DNA of 64,000 nt, taken from Pollutiaquabacter aromativorans (lineage in GTDB: Bacteria > Bacteroidota > Bacteroidia > AKYH767-A > 2013-40CM-41-45). Below the pieces are notes generated by a model, which saw only the letters and a program-made list of their open reading frames with translations, searched no databases and was not told the origin of the DNA. Position 1 is the stretch's first letter, and every line of letters starts with the position of its first letter. The stretch is taken from positions 1,116,001 to 1,180,000 of the forward strand of contig CP185379.1 in the NCBI GenBank assembly GCA_049177215.1, given 5' to 3'. A program made the position numbers and the translations under genes. This document shows, piece after piece, positions 1 to 9,220 of the stretch.

Positions 1-62
1 GTGTCCTGTTTTCCATGTTCATCTACGGTGGTTTGATCGTCCTCCTGAAATTCGTCCTATGA
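1..62 (+). CDS. C-terminal end of a membrane protein (partial)
   Basis: Only the last 19 codons lie in the window, read in the frame that starts at base 3 and ends at a TGA at 60-62. The peptide is strongly hydrophobic (VLFSMFIYGGLIVLLKFVL), so it is probably a terminal membrane segment. Its stop overlaps the lpxB start in an ATGA arrangement, which implies translational coupling and a shared operon. Too little is visible to name the family. Confidence 0.6.
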   Translation, partial: VLFSMFIYGGLIVLLKFVL

Positions 63-1180
63 AGTATTACATCATTTCAGGAGAAGCATCCGGCGATCTG
101 CACGCCGCCAACCTGGTGCGCGAACTGCGAAAGCTGGATGCCGGAGCGGATTTTCGCGGATGGGGTGGAGACCTGATGGCGGAACAGGGCGTGGATATCG
201 TGAAGCACTACCGTGAACTGGCGTTTATGGGTTTCACTGAAGTGCTCATGAATCTGCGCACGATCATGCGTAACCTGTCCTGGTGCAAGGAAGACATTCT
301 GCGTTTTCAACCGGATGTCTTGATACTGGTGGATTACCCGGGATTCAATCTCCGGATCGCCGAATGGGCGAAGCGACAAGGCATCCGGGTGTTTTATTAC
401 ATCAGTCCGCAAATTTGGGCCTGGAAACAGTCGCGTGTGCACAAGATCAAACGGGATGTGGAGCGCATGTTCGTGATCCTCCCGTTTGAGCAGGAGTTCT
501 ACGCGCGCTTCGGCATGGAGGTCGATTTCGTCGGCCACCCCTTGCTGGATGCGATTGCCCATTGGCCCGGAGGAGAAGACGAAATCAGTTGGAGGAAGCA
601 ACACGGTTTGGATGATCGGCCGCTCGTGGCGCTCTTGCCCGGGAGTCGCAAACAGGAGATCGGCACGATGCTGCCGTTGATGTTGGAAGCTGCGAAAACT
701 TTTCCCGCGTTTCAATTCGTGATCGCCGCTGCACCTTCACAGCCCCTGGGTTATTACCGGCAATTGATCGGCGAACGGGACGTCCGCGTGTTGCAAGGAG
801 AAACCTATCCCGTTCTTCGGCATGCGCGTGCTGCTTTGGTGACCTCCGGCACCGCCACCCTCGAGACGGCATTGTTCAAAGTTCCCGAGGTCGTCTGTTA
901 CAAGGGCGGACGAATCTCCTACGTAATTGCCCGAGCGTTGGTCAAGATCAAATTCATTTCGTTGGTGAATCTGATCATGGACCGTGAAGTGGTGCGGGAA
1001 CTCATTCAGCAGGACCTGACCGTTGACAACCTCCGGAGGGAGCTGGCTCAGTTGCTTGACGGAGAGCGGCGGCAACAGCAATTGCACGATTTCGAATTAT
1101 TGGAAACGAAACTTGGAGGAGCCGGAGCATCCGCTCTGGCTGCCAGACAGATGTTTCGCTATCTGACGGTAGCCCGATAA
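59..1180 (+). CDS. lpxB: Lipid-A-disaccharide synthase
   Basis: LpxB is a peripheral inner-membrane GT-B glycosyltransferase. It joins UDP-diacylglucosamine to lipid X to make the lipid A disaccharide. The 373-residue length is normal for the family. The N-terminus (YIISGEASGDLHAANLVREL, residues 4-23) is the family hallmark. The stretch ISPQIWAWKQSR near residue 117 and LLPGSRKQEIG near residue 195 are the usual glycosyltransferase motifs, and SGTATLETAL near residue 265 is the nucleotide-sugar region. The ATG overlaps the preceding stop by 4 nt. Its presence shows a Gram-negative organism making lipid A, in keeping with lptD later in the window. Confidence 0.96.
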   Translation: MKYYIISGEASGDLHAANLVRELRKLDAGADFRGWGGDLMAEQGVDIVKHYRELAFMGFTEVLMNLRTIMRNLSWCKEDILRFQPDVLILVDYPGFNLRIAEWAKRQGIRVFYYISPQIWAWKQSRVHKIKRDVERMFVILPFEQEFYARFGMEVDFVGHPLLDAIAHWPGGEDEISWRKQHGLDDRPLVALLPGSRKQEIGTMLPLMLEAAKTFPAFQFVIAAAPSQPLGYYRQLIGERDVRVLQGETYPVLRHARAALVTSGTATLETALFKVPEVVCYKGGRISYVIARALVKIKFISLVNLIMDREVVRELIQQDLTVDNLRRELAQLLDGERRQQQLHDFELLETKLGGAGASALAARQMFRYLTVAR

Positions 1181-1218
1181 GCTCGTCCTTTTTCGCTTAC
1201 ATGCAGTTGCTTAAAAGC

Positions 1219-1235
1219 GGTTGAATCATTCAACC
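1219..1235. repeat. Perfect 17-bp palindrome between lpxB and comEC
   Basis: Arms GGTTGAA and TTCAACC flank a 3-nt TCA centre. It lies 38 nt after the lpxB stop and 25 nt before the -7 box of the next gene. It has no T-run, so it is a weak terminator candidate; an operator is the alternative. Confidence 0.4.
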
Positions 1236-1260
1236 CCTTCGCTGGCAGGTTCCGGTGCGG

Positions 1261-1268
1261 TAGTTTTG
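1261..1268 (+). promoter_or_regulatory. -7 promoter box of comEC
   Basis: TAGTTTTG matches the Bacteroidota TAnnTTTG box exactly. It ends 7 nt before the GTG start, so the transcript would be leaderless or nearly so. No clear -33 element is seen. Confidence 0.55.
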
Positions 1269-1275
1269 TTCCGGC

Positions 1276-3339
1276 GTGAAAAAGGCGTTTCCGTTTATTC
1301 GCCTCTTACCGGTCTTGTTGTTCGGATGGTGGTGGGGGAGTCTCGACCGGTTGTTGCATCCGGCATTGCTGCTCTTAACAGGAATCGCTTGCCTGATCCT
1401 GATGGTGCTGGCCTATCATCCGCGCGGATGGCTGGCGTATCGTGAACGTTGGATATATGGTGCCTTGGCATCAGTTTTCTTGTTTTCCGCCGGCTACCAA
1501 TTGGGAGCCTCACGGGTTAAAGCGCTCCGGTCTCCCTTTCATTTTTCGCATGACGAACAAGCCACCGCGTGGCTGCTGCATTTTTCCGAAGCTCCCAGGA
1601 TAACAGCTTCCGGGAAGCGATTGATCGCCGAGGTGATTGCGGTCGAGCATGCCGGTGGCTTGTTACGCGCAGAAGGCCGCGTAGTGGTGTATGCTCCCGA
1701 CAGCCTTCCCGTACGGTTGAACGACCGGTTCTGGGTGTACGACCGTCCGCGAAAGCTGAACAGCCTTCCATTTCCGGGAACCTTCGATTTCACAGCCTGG
1801 CTGGCCGACCATGGGATTCATCACGAATTGAGAATCTCGGCGAACAAGCTGGTGGCTGTTGATCCGGACCCCGATCCTTCGGTTGCGCTGCGATTCAGCC
1901 TGTATCGTGAGAGGCTGCTGAACATTTTTCGGGAAGCCGGCTTACGCGATGCAGCCTGGGCGGTGATGTCGGCGCTGGTGCTCGGATACGACGATGCCGT
2001 GGATGCCGAAGTGATGCAGGCTTTTTCCGCTACCGGGACGTTGCATGTTCTCTCCGTCTCCGGACTGCATGTCGGGCTTGTTTATGCCGCGATCAGGATG
2101 CTGCTGGGCTTTCTGAACAGGCGCACATTCGGGAAACGATTGCAACAAGTATTGTCGCTCTTGTTCATCTGGTTGTACGCTTTCCTTACCGGCGCTTCTC
2201 CGGCTGTGCTCCGGTCCGCCGCCATGTTAAGCCTGGTGCTCGGAAGCAACCTGGTCAACCGCCCGGCTGCGGTATGGAACTCGCTGGCGGCTTCGATCTT
2301 TCTGTTGACCGTAGCGGATCCGTCACTTCCCGCGGATGTCGGATTTCAATTGTCCTACGCAGCCGTGGGAGGCATCTTGGCCCTCTATCCCTGGTTGCGC
2401 GAGCGAAGTCCGGTACGAACGAAGTTGGGCCAACGCGTCTGGGAGTTCATGTCAGTGAGCGTGGCCGCACAGTGGTTCACATTTCCGCTCGGGCTGTATT
2501 ACTTTCATCAGTTTCCGAATTTATTCCTGCTCACGAACGCGATCATTATTCCACTGAGCACACTTGCGATGTTCGCCGGGCTGGTGTTGTTGTTCCTGGG
2601 GCCTATCGCCGGTCTTGGCCCCTTGTTAGGCTCGCTGTTGCAACACTTCATGGATGCATTTCTGGCCCTTGTCGAGTGGATGGGCGATTTGCCATGCGCA
2701 CAAACAACGGGTATTTGGATAAACGTGACCCAGTTAACGGCATTGAGCCTGTTGGTCTTGTGCATACATCGCTGGGTAATTTCAGGAAACGGGAGCCTGT
2801 TGCTGGCAGGGCTGTTTTCAGTTATGATCTGTCTGGGTGTCCAGGTAAATGTCAGACAACAACAACTTTCCGAAGCGGATATTTCGGTATTGCCTGTTCG
2901 AGCATCTGTTTGCCTGCTCAAAACCGGGTCCAAAGCCTTCTTGTTGGTTGATACGGTCGACTTATCGCCGGGAATCCGAAGCCGTATTGACGCGCATTTG
3001 AATTTTCGGGGGATCGATCCCAAAGTGTGTCAAACTTACCTGCTCAAGAACAGCATTTCACTGCGGGAAAGTGGTGGGATGTTCTTGAAGGAAGGGGATT
3101 GCCTGGTGATCGGAAAGGATGTGTACTGGCTAACCGACGGATCGACACCGATCGGACGGAACGGAACAATCATTCTGAGAAAAGCGGGTCGGCCGCTACG
3201 GGTGGTAAGCAACAGCCGAGAGCAGGAGATAATCGCGGATGGGTCTCTCCGCAGATTGCCGGTCAATCGTATTTCCAACGTCTTTCCGGTAAGTGAACGA
3301 GGATATTGGTCGAAATCGTTAATCGATCAAACCCACTGA
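1276..3339 (+). CDS. comEC: ComEC/Rec2-family DNA uptake channel
   Basis: This is an inner-membrane protein expected to carry single-stranded DNA into the cytoplasm during natural transformation. It has 687 residues: N-terminal membrane segments, a DUF4131-like soluble domain (about 90-220), then a multi-span Competence domain from about residue 225. The motif LHVLSVSGLHVG at about 256-267 is the family signature. The C-terminal ~150 residues are soluble but show no HxHxDH metallo-beta-lactamase motif, so the nuclease-like domain of longer ComEC proteins is missing or unrecognisable. Start is GTG at 1276, 7 nt after a TAGTTTTG box. The 3' end overlaps the convergent MBL gene by 13 nt. Confidence 0.88.
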   Translation: MKKAFPFIRLLPVLLFGWWWGSLDRLLHPALLLLTGIACLILMVLAYHPRGWLAYRERWIYGALASVFLFSAGYQLGASRVKALRSPFHFSHDEQATAWLLHFSEAPRITASGKRLIAEVIAVEHAGGLLRAEGRVVVYAPDSLPVRLNDRFWVYDRPRKLNSLPFPGTFDFTAWLADHGIHHELRISANKLVAVDPDPDPSVALRFSLYRERLLNIFREAGLRDAAWAVMSALVLGYDDAVDAEVMQAFSATGTLHVLSVSGLHVGLVYAAIRMLLGFLNRRTFGKRLQQVLSLLFIWLYAFLTGASPAVLRSAAMLSLVLGSNLVNRPAAVWNSLAASIFLLTVADPSLPADVGFQLSYAAVGGILALYPWLRERSPVRTKLGQRVWEFMSVSVAAQWFTFPLGLYYFHQFPNLFLLTNAIIIPLSTLAMFAGLVLLFLGPIAGLGPLLGSLLQHFMDAFLALVEWMGDLPCAQTTGIWINVTQLTALSLLVLCIHRWVISGNGSLLLAGLFSVMICLGVQVNVRQQQLSEADISVLPVRASVCLLKTGSKAFLLVDTVDLSPGIRSRIDAHLNFRGIDPKVCQTYLLKNSISLRESGGMFLKEGDCLVIGKDVYWLTDGSTPIGRNGTIILRKAGRPLRVVSNSREQEIIADGSLRRLPVNRISNVFPVSERGYWSKSLIDQTH

Positions 3340-4169
3340 TCCAGGTCAAAGGCTTCAGCCTGCCGGATCCCTTTTTCCGTGCGTTGGAGGTTGCAGCATT
3401 CGATCACCGGATCGTGCTCGAAGAAGAGTGTCCAATTGCCGTTCATGGCGTCCTCGAGAAAGGCGGCTTTTTCTCCGAGTGACAGCAGGGGCCGTGTATC
3501 GTAGGCCATGACGTACGGCACCGGCAAATGAGCGACAGAAGGCATGAGGTCAGCGCAGTAGGCAAGCTTCCTTCCTTTGTAGTCGATTACGGGCAGCATC
3601 ATGGATTCCGTATGTCCGTGAACCAGGCGGACGGAGAATCCGGGCAGCAGATCTTCGCCTTCTTTCAGGAAGCGAAGGTGTCCGCTTTCCTCGATCGGAA
3701 GTATATTCTCTTTCAGAAAGGATGCCTTTTCCCGGGCATTCGGTTGAGTCGCCCATTGCCAGTGCTTTTCATTGCTCCAATAAGTGGCGTTGGGAAACGC
3801 AGGTTCGAATTTGGTCCGGTCACTATTCCATCGGATACTGCCGCCGCAATGATCGAAGTGCAGATGGGTGAGAAACACGTCCGTGATATCGGCTTCCTGG
3901 AAACCTTTTGACTGGAGCGAACGACTCAGATTACCGCTACCATGCAGGTAGTAATGCCCGAAGAACCTGGCATCCTGCTTATCGCCGATCCCGTTGTCGA
4001 TCAGGATCAGTCGGTCGCCGGCTTCTACTAACAGACAACGCATGGCCCAACTGCATAGGTTGTTTTCATCGGGCGGATTCAGCTTTTGCCAGATGGTTTT
4101 TGGAACAACCCCGAACATGGCGCCGCCGTCGAGTTTGAAATGACCGGTATCGATGGAATGGAGCTTCAT
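3327..4169 (-). CDS. MBL-fold metallo-hydrolase
   Basis: A cytoplasmic metallo-beta-lactamase-fold hydrolase of 280 residues. The zinc motif HLHFDH is at residues 102-107, followed by the usual fold order: DNGIG near 58, a GHTES histidine near 195, and a late metal ligand in YCADLMPS. No signal peptide is seen. The family includes lactonases and thioesterases, and the substrate cannot be read from sequence. It is convergent with comEC (13-nt overlap) and divergent from mpl. A TATTTTG at 4188-4194, 18 nt upstream of the ATG, is a one-base-short version of the TAnnTTTG box. Confidence 0.85.
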   Translation of the reverse strand: MKLHSIDTGHFKLDGGAMFGVVPKTIWQKLNPPDENNLCSWAMRCLLVEAGDRLILIDNGIGDKQDARFFGHYYLHGSGNLSRSLQSKGFQEADITDVFLTHLHFDHCGGSIRWNSDRTKFEPAFPNATYWSNEKHWQWATQPNAREKASFLKENILPIEESGHLRFLKEGEDLLPGFSVRLVHGHTESMMLPVIDYKGRKLAYCADLMPSVAHLPVPYVMAYDTRPLLSLGEKAAFLEDAMNGNWTLFFEHDPVIECCNLQRTEKGIRQAEAFDLDQWV

Positions 4170-4288
4170 AAGTGGTATAGACTACGGCAAAATACGCAAA
4201 AGGACTGTGGGAAACGCTGTGCAAATCGCCCGGGTACCGGTTCGGTTCGTTCCCGGCATCCTTACGATCTTTCGCCAAAGAAGCGTTC

Positions 4289-5680
4289 ATGTCGCAACAG
4301 CCCACTTCTGTACATTTCATTGCGATCGGCGGAGCCGCGATGCACAACCTCGCGCTGGCCTTGCATCAGTTGGGATTTCGGGTGACGGGATCCGACGATG
4401 AGATCAACGAGCCGTCGCGTTCACGGTTACAGGCAGCCGGACTACTCCCGGAAGCGATTGGCTGGTTTCCCGATCGCCTGAATTACCGGCCCGATGCGGT
4501 CATCCTCGGCATGCACGCCCGTGAAGACAATCCCGAACTGCAGCGAGCCCGCGAGCTGGGGCTTCGGGTATATTCCTACCCGGAGTACCTGTATGAACAT
4601 TCTAAGAACAAGACCCGGGTTGTCATCGGCGGTAGTCATGGCAAGACCACCATCACCTCGATGATCCTTTGGGTACTCCAATCGTTGGATCGCGATTTTG
4701 ACTACCTGGTCGGCGCCAAGCTGGAAGGCTTTGATACCATGGTGCGGATCACCAACGCGCCTTTGATCGTGTTGGAAGGGGATGAATACCTCGCTTCTCC
4801 GGTAGATCGTCGTCCCAAGTTCCATTTGTACAAAGCAGATATAGCCTTGTTGAGCGGAATTGCCTGGGACCATATCAATGTGTTTCCGACCTATGAGCAG
4901 TACTTTGATCAGTTCCGAATCTATGTGGAGCAAGTGCCACCAGCAGGGAAGGTGATCTACTGCCAGGAAGACCCGGAAGTGAACCGGTTAATGCATATCG
5001 CCGAGGTCGGGGCGGAGCGGGTACCATACGGAATCCCCGCCCACCGGATCGAGAACGGGCGCACGATACTGGATACGACGATCGGTCCGGTACCGATCGA
5101 AGTGTTCGGAAAACACAACCTCATGAACCTGGAAGGTGCCCGGCTGGTCTGTCATGCCTTGGGTGTCTCGGATGAACAGTTCTACCACGCGATCGCCAGT
5201 TTCCGGGGAGCTGCACGGCGATTGGAAATCCTGGCATCGAATGATCAATGCGCGGTTTACAAGGACTTTGCCCATTCACCATCGAAATTGAAGGCCACTA
5301 CCGAGGCTGTTCGTCAGCAGTTCCCGGATCGGAAGCTGATCGCACTGATGGAACTGCATACGTTCAGCAGCCTGAACGAGAAGTTCCTGGATGAGTACCG
5401 TGGCAGCATGGCGGCAGCGGACGAGGCCTGGGTTTATTTCAATCCCCATACGATCGAGCACAAGCGGTTGCCATCCATCTCGAAGGATCGAGTGGCAAAA
5501 GCCTTTGACCGCGGCGATCTTCAGGTATTCACCGATTCCGCTGATTGGCTGGACCAGTTGCGCAACCGGGACCTGCGTGGAACCGTTTTGCTATTCATGA
5601 GTTCGGGAACTTTTGACGGAATCTCTCTGGAGGAACTTGCACGGGAATTGACTGAAAAATCGTTACTTCCGTCTGCCTAA
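4289..5680 (+). CDS. mpl: UDP-N-acetylmuramate:L-Ala-gamma-D-Glu-meso-DAP ligase
   Basis: Mpl attaches recycled murein tripeptide to UDP-MurNAc, returning turnover products to cell-wall synthesis in the cytoplasm. The 463-residue protein has the three-domain Mur-ligase plan. The N-terminal UDP-binding domain starts with HFIAIGGAAMHNLALAL (residues 9-25). The ATP P-loop GGSHGKTT is at 114-121. The central DEYLASPVDRRPKF and the AHSPSKLKATTEAV stretch are typical of Mpl rather than MurC-F. The DUF1573 gene follows after only 4 nt, so the two are probably co-transcribed. Confidence 0.93.
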   Translation: MSQQPTSVHFIAIGGAAMHNLALALHQLGFRVTGSDDEINEPSRSRLQAAGLLPEAIGWFPDRLNYRPDAVILGMHAREDNPELQRARELGLRVYSYPEYLYEHSKNKTRVVIGGSHGKTTITSMILWVLQSLDRDFDYLVGAKLEGFDTMVRITNAPLIVLEGDEYLASPVDRRPKFHLYKADIALLSGIAWDHINVFPTYEQYFDQFRIYVEQVPPAGKVIYCQEDPEVNRLMHIAEVGAERVPYGIPAHRIENGRTILDTTIGPVPIEVFGKHNLMNLEGARLVCHALGVSDEQFYHAIASFRGAARRLEILASNDQCAVYKDFAHSPSKLKATTEAVRQQFPDRKLIALMELHTFSSLNEKFLDEYRGSMAAADEAWVYFNPHTIEHKRLPSISKDRVAKAFDRGDLQVFTDSADWLDQLRNRDLRGTVLLFMSSGTFDGISLEELARELTEKSLLPSA

Positions 5681-5684
5681 GCCG

Positions 5685-6467
5685 ATGACCCGTATCTGTT
5701 GCCTCCTGCTGGTTCTCTTGTTTCAAGCATATCCATTGGCCGCCCAGCGCAGCCTGGTTGCTTCGGAACCTACCACCAACGACCGGTTTCCGAAAAAAGT
5801 GGGAAACCTTCGGTTCTCCGATTCTGTCCTGAAACTAGGAAAGGTGAGGACGAACGAACTGCGCTCGGATACCCTGAAGGTATTGAACACCGCAACGAGC
5901 AGCATCCGTTGGGAATTGCCGAAAGATGTTCCGACTCACCTGCGGATCAGCCTTTCTGGCGAAGAACTGGCATCAGGATCGGAAGGATGGATCGCCATTC
6001 GCTACGATGCACGAGAAAAGAACGATTTCGGGCAGGTATTTGACCGGCTTATCTTTTCCACTACGGATACCGACCTGCCCCAGAAGGTGATCACCATCTC
6101 GGCAAACATCACCGAGTATTTTGCTCCCTTAAGTACCGAAGATTCTGCGGTGGTCCAGCGTTCGAGAATTCCGGAAACCGTTTTTGATTTCGGTACGATT
6201 TCCCAGGGCACGAAAGTGGAGCATGCATTTCCTGTTTACAATGACGGACAGCGGGAATTGATCTTGCGACGTACGCGATCCGCTTGTGGTTGTATCAAAA
6301 CCGTAATCGCCAAACAACTCCTGGCGCCGGGTGATAGTACGGTCATTCAATTGACCTACGATTCTTTCGGCAAAGAGGGTAAGGAGTCACGCAACTTCCA
6401 GCTTTTTCAAAACGATCCTGCAGCCCCGGAAATCAGGTTCGAGGTGAAGGGTACTGTCACGAAATAA
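5685..6467 (+). CDS. DUF1573 secreted protein
   Basis: A 260-residue exported protein with a signal peptide ending near residue 20 (LLLVLLFQAYPLAAQ). Two beta-sandwich units follow. The second carries the DUF1573 signature: an ETVFDFGTISQGTKVEH segment near 165-182, then RTRSACGCI with its CxC pair near 196-204. Such domains resemble Ig-like ASPM-SPD-2-Hydin modules and are very common in Bacteroidota; their role is unknown. It follows mpl by 4 nt and converges on the NlpE-like gene. Confidence 0.85.
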   Translation: MTRICCLLLVLLFQAYPLAAQRSLVASEPTTNDRFPKKVGNLRFSDSVLKLGKVRTNELRSDTLKVLNTATSSIRWELPKDVPTHLRISLSGEELASGSEGWIAIRYDAREKNDFGQVFDRLIFSTTDTDLPQKVITISANITEYFAPLSTEDSAVVQRSRIPETVFDFGTISQGTKVEHAFPVYNDGQRELILRRTRSACGCIKTVIAKQLLAPGDSTVIQLTYDSFGKEGKESRNFQLFQNDPAAPEIRFEVKGTVTK

Positions 6468-6480
6468 GTCGACTATTTCG
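6460..6480. terminator. Possible bidirectional terminator hairpin
   Basis: CGAAATA and TATTTCG form a 7-bp stem around AGTCGAC, spanning the DUF1573 stop codon and ending 2 nt before the stop of the convergent NlpE-like gene. The position suits a shared terminator, but there is no long T-run. Confidence 0.35.
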
Positions 6481-6481
6481 C

Positions 6482-6922
6482 TTACCGATTTTTCCGGAGC
6501 CGGTGGGCAATCGGATTAGCCTGAGGGCTTCGAGCTGCGTCCAGCATTTCCAGAGCGGAATCCCCGAGCAGAAGGAAGAAGGCAGGTTGGTTGGATGCTG
6601 GATCCAATCGAATCACGACCGCGAGTGTATCTTCTCCCAAGCCGTACTCGATTTGATAAATGCCGGATCGGGTCATGGTGGAATCTTGTTCGCCGGAAAC
6701 CGAAAAGTCTTCTGTCAGTCGATACGCCAACGAATCAGGGAAAAGCGTCAGGCTGGTCCGGATGCCGGGACAATCGTTGCAGGGGAGGATACCGGTAAAG
6801 GTTTCCGTCAATGTAGGAAGCGAAGGGCCGGGTAGGAGCTCGCTTTCCAGTTGTTTCGACTGATCGGATCCGCAGGCAAAAAGTACGAGTGAAAGGATGA
6901 AGACAGAAAAGGTCCGTTTCAT
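6482..6922 (-). CDS. NlpE-like envelope lipoprotein
   Basis: A 146-residue lipoprotein with the lipobox LVLFAC (lipidated Cys17). The NlpE N-terminal motif LPCNDCPGI follows at residues 47-55, with the CxxC pair at Cys48 and Cys51. In E. coli NlpE reports envelope stress to Cpx; whether this homologue signals is unknown. The C-terminal OB domain of long NlpE proteins is absent. Its start overlaps the stop of the upstream 251-residue gene by 4 nt, so it is the last gene of the mgtE operon. Confidence 0.75.
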   Translation of the reverse strand: MKRTFSVFILSLVLFACGSDQSKQLESELLPGPSLPTLTETFTGILPCNDCPGIRTSLTLFPDSLAYRLTEDFSVSGEQDSTMTRSGIYQIEYGLGEDTLAVVIRLDPASNQPAFFLLLGDSALEMLDAARSPQANPIAHRLRKNR

Positions 6923-7674
6923 TTTCTTCTGGTTAATTCCACTTCATTTCCGTCACTCCAGGTAATTCGCAGTTTGTCGCCTATGATAGCATAGCTTCCC
7001 TGCATTTTTTGCGGGCCATTTTCAGTCAGAAGGTCAAGGTAGAGCGTGCTACCTTGTGTCGACCAGCTTACGTTCGGTTGCTTTTCAACGTGGATGTTTT
7101 CATCATATCCGTGGTAATCCGAATTCATGGTTTGCATGTCGCCCTTCCCTGATCCGTATGTTCCATCCGCGTAAAACACATCTACCAGTACATATGATAA
7201 TATGGAAAGGCTTTCTCCCCAGCCGGACGTCTCGGTAACAGTTGATGTCCAGGTTCCGACCAAACGGGAATCGTGCGCAGCGTTCGGTTGAGCCAAGACG
7301 GGCTGACTGCTCTTGACATCTTCTTTCAACACCACGCTGGAAACAGCACCGGAACCATCGGGTGCCAGGAAGTTAAGCCGCAGGTTGGATCGATCAGTCA
7401 GTTTACCGGAAAAGGCAAGCTGAAACTGCTGAATGGTGAGTTCGCCGTGAAGAATAGAGTCGCCTGCAACCGTGGCGGTGTACGGATAAGTGCCTTGAGA
7501 ATCGGTTAGCCTGCCCTCGATGGAGCGCAACCCAACCTGTTCAATTACCAGGGAGATGGGTTCTTGCGCCGCAAGTCCGGAGAAGGTGGTTGGTTGGAAC
7601 GTAGCCTGAGCAGGAACAGTATTGGGTATCAACAGACAGTTCAGGGCTAGTAAAAGCAAACCATGATTTTTCAT
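6919..7674 (-). CDS. Secreted protein of unknown function
   Basis: 251 residues with a cleavable signal peptide (LLLLALNCLLIPNTVPAQ). The mature part is beta-rich. Its last third (about 140-250), beginning LVGTWTSTVTETSGWGESL and passing YADGTYGSGKGDM, resembles lipocalin-like or DUF4488-type domains that begin LxGTW. The pattern is general and the family cannot be named with confidence. It lies 11 nt after mgtE and overlaps the NlpE-like gene by 4 nt, so it is the middle gene of a three-gene operon. Confidence 0.7.
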   Translation of the reverse strand: MKNHGLLLLALNCLLIPNTVPAQATFQPTTFSGLAAQEPISLVIEQVGLRSIEGRLTDSQGTYPYTATVAGDSILHGELTIQQFQLAFSGKLTDRSNLRLNFLAPDGSGAVSSVVLKEDVKSSQPVLAQPNAAHDSRLVGTWTSTVTETSGWGESLSILSYVLVDVFYADGTYGSGKGDMQTMNSDYHGYDENIHVEKQPNVSWSTQGSTLYLDLLTENGPQKMQGSYAIIGDKLRITWSDGNEVELTRRK

Positions 7675-7685
7675 ACGTCAACGAC

Positions 7686-9065
7686 TTAAAGCATCGAACC
7701 CTTCAACAGCAGGTAAGCGAACCCGAAGTAAATAACAAGCCCTGTAACGTCGACCAATGTTGCGATGAACGGTGCGGACGAGACGGCCGGGTCGACGCCG
7801 ATGCGTTTCAACAGGATCGGGAACATGGAGCCGGTAATGGTTCCCCACAAGACCACCCCTACCAGTGTAAATCCAACTACGAGGCCGAGCATCACCCAGT
7901 GTGGTCCATAAATGTCGGTGAAGAGTGACCAGGTGGCGATGCGCAGGAATCCAATGACACCCAGGATGCCGCCAAGCGCCAGACCGGACAGGAATTCCCG
8001 CCGCAGGACCTGCCACCAGGTTTCGATGGTGACCTCGCCCAGCGCCATGGCACGGATGATCAGGGTTGCTGCCTGGGAGCCGCTGTTGCCGCCGGAGGAG
8101 ATGATCAGGGGAATAAAGAGTGCCAATACAACGGCCTTGCTCAGTTCGTCTTCGAAGTACCCCATGGCACTGGCCGTAAGCATCTCACCCAGAAAAAGGA
8201 TGATCAGCCAACCGGCTCGTTTCCCGATCATTTCCCGTAGCGAGACTTTAAGGTACGGTTCCTCAAGTGCCTCGGTACCACCGAACTTTTGAATATCCTC
8301 GGTATCTTCTTCTTCGATAACGTCGACCATATCGTCGACGGTTACAATGCCCAATAACAGTCCGTTGAAATCGGTGACCGGAAGGGCCACCCGGTCGGTT
8401 TGTTTGAACGCTTCGATCGCGACTTCCTGGTCATCCCGGGCATCGAGTGAAACAAAGGTGCGATCCATCAGCCCGGAGATCGGCTGGTCAAGCGGAGCGA
8501 GGAGGAAGTCACGGACTTTGATGTCGTCCTGCAGGAATCCCTTTTCGTCGGTGACGTAGATGATGTTGAGGGTCTCGGAGTCCTTGCCGTACTTCCGGAT
8601 GTAATCGAGGGCCTGCTGCACGGTCCAGTGCTCCTTGACGGAAATGAAATCCGGCGTCATCAGTCGCCCGATGGAGTCTTCGGGATACTGGAGCAGTTGG
8701 TTGGCAGTTTTCCGCTCTTCGGCAGTCAGCAGGGAGAGGTATTTCCGAAGCGTTTCGGTCGGTAGCTTTTCGAAAAGTGCCGTCCGGTCGTCAGGGGAAA
8801 GGGCATTGAGGGTAGACGAAAGCTGGTCCACGCTGAAGGACAGCAGGAGGGCTTCCTGACGCTCAAAATCAAGGTGTTCGAAGGTCTTGACCGCCTTTTC
8901 GGCGTCGAGTACCTGAAACACTTTAATTACGTCAATGTGGGGGGATTCGTTGATCAGCTCGGCAAGTTCCTCCGGCTGAACCATAGCAGTGAGATGCTTC
9001 AGCTTATAGAGGTTGCCGGTGACGAAACGTTCCGCCAGCAGTTCCTTTTCTTCCGCACTAACCAT
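7686..9065 (-). CDS. mgtE: Magnesium transporter MgtE
   Basis: MgtE is a Mg2+-gated Mg2+ channel of the inner membrane. The 459-residue length is typical. Domains in order: the cytosolic superhelical N domain (about 1-125), two CBS domains (about 130-255, including RLMTPDFISVKEHWTVQQAL and the acidic plug region IEEEDTEDIQKFGG), then five membrane helices. The pore helix carries SSGGNSGSQAATLIIRAMALGE, the family signature (split: SSGGNSGSQ then AATLIIRAMALGE). It starts an apparent operon with the secreted protein and the NlpE-like lipoprotein. I see no clear -7 box upstream and no sign of an M-box riboswitch in the 88 nt before the repeats. Confidence 0.95.
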   Translation of the reverse strand: MVSAEEKELLAERFVTGNLYKLKHLTAMVQPEELAELINESPHIDVIKVFQVLDAEKAVKTFEHLDFERQEALLLSFSVDQLSSTLNALSPDDRTALFEKLPTETLRKYLSLLTAEERKTANQLLQYPEDSIGRLMTPDFISVKEHWTVQQALDYIRKYGKDSETLNIIYVTDEKGFLQDDIKVRDFLLAPLDQPISGLMDRTFVSLDARDDQEVAIEAFKQTDRVALPVTDFNGLLLGIVTVDDMVDVIEEEDTEDIQKFGGTEALEEPYLKVSLREMIGKRAGWLIILFLGEMLTASAMGYFEDELSKAVVLALFIPLIISSGGNSGSQAATLIIRAMALGEVTIETWWQVLRREFLSGLALGGILGVIGFLRIATWSLFTDIYGPHWVMLGLVVGFTLVGVVLWGTITGSMFPILLKRIGVDPAVSSAPFIATLVDVTGLVIYFGFAYLLLKGSML

Positions 9066-9153
9066 GGATGGTCGTCCATTTTCGGGTTGACTTTCAAATC
9101 CGAAGGCAAGTTAGGGAAAAAGGGGGCGGAATGGAAGCTTTTCGTGGGTGAAA

Positions 9154-9216
9154 AGTGAACAGTGAATCGTAAAGAGTGAATAGTGAACAGCGAACAGTGA
9201 ACAGTGAATAGTGAAT
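9154..9216. repeat. Heptamer array AGTGAAY (9 units)
   Basis: Nine consecutive 7-nt units in exact register: eight fit AGYGAAY and one is degenerate (CGTAAAG). Apparent reading frames through it are repeat artefacts, not genes. Confidence 0.9.
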
Positions 9217-9220
9217 CTTG

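Noticed and set aside
77..715. 212-codon open frame opposite lpxB
   Set aside because: Antisense to a clear lpxB; no recognisable domain.
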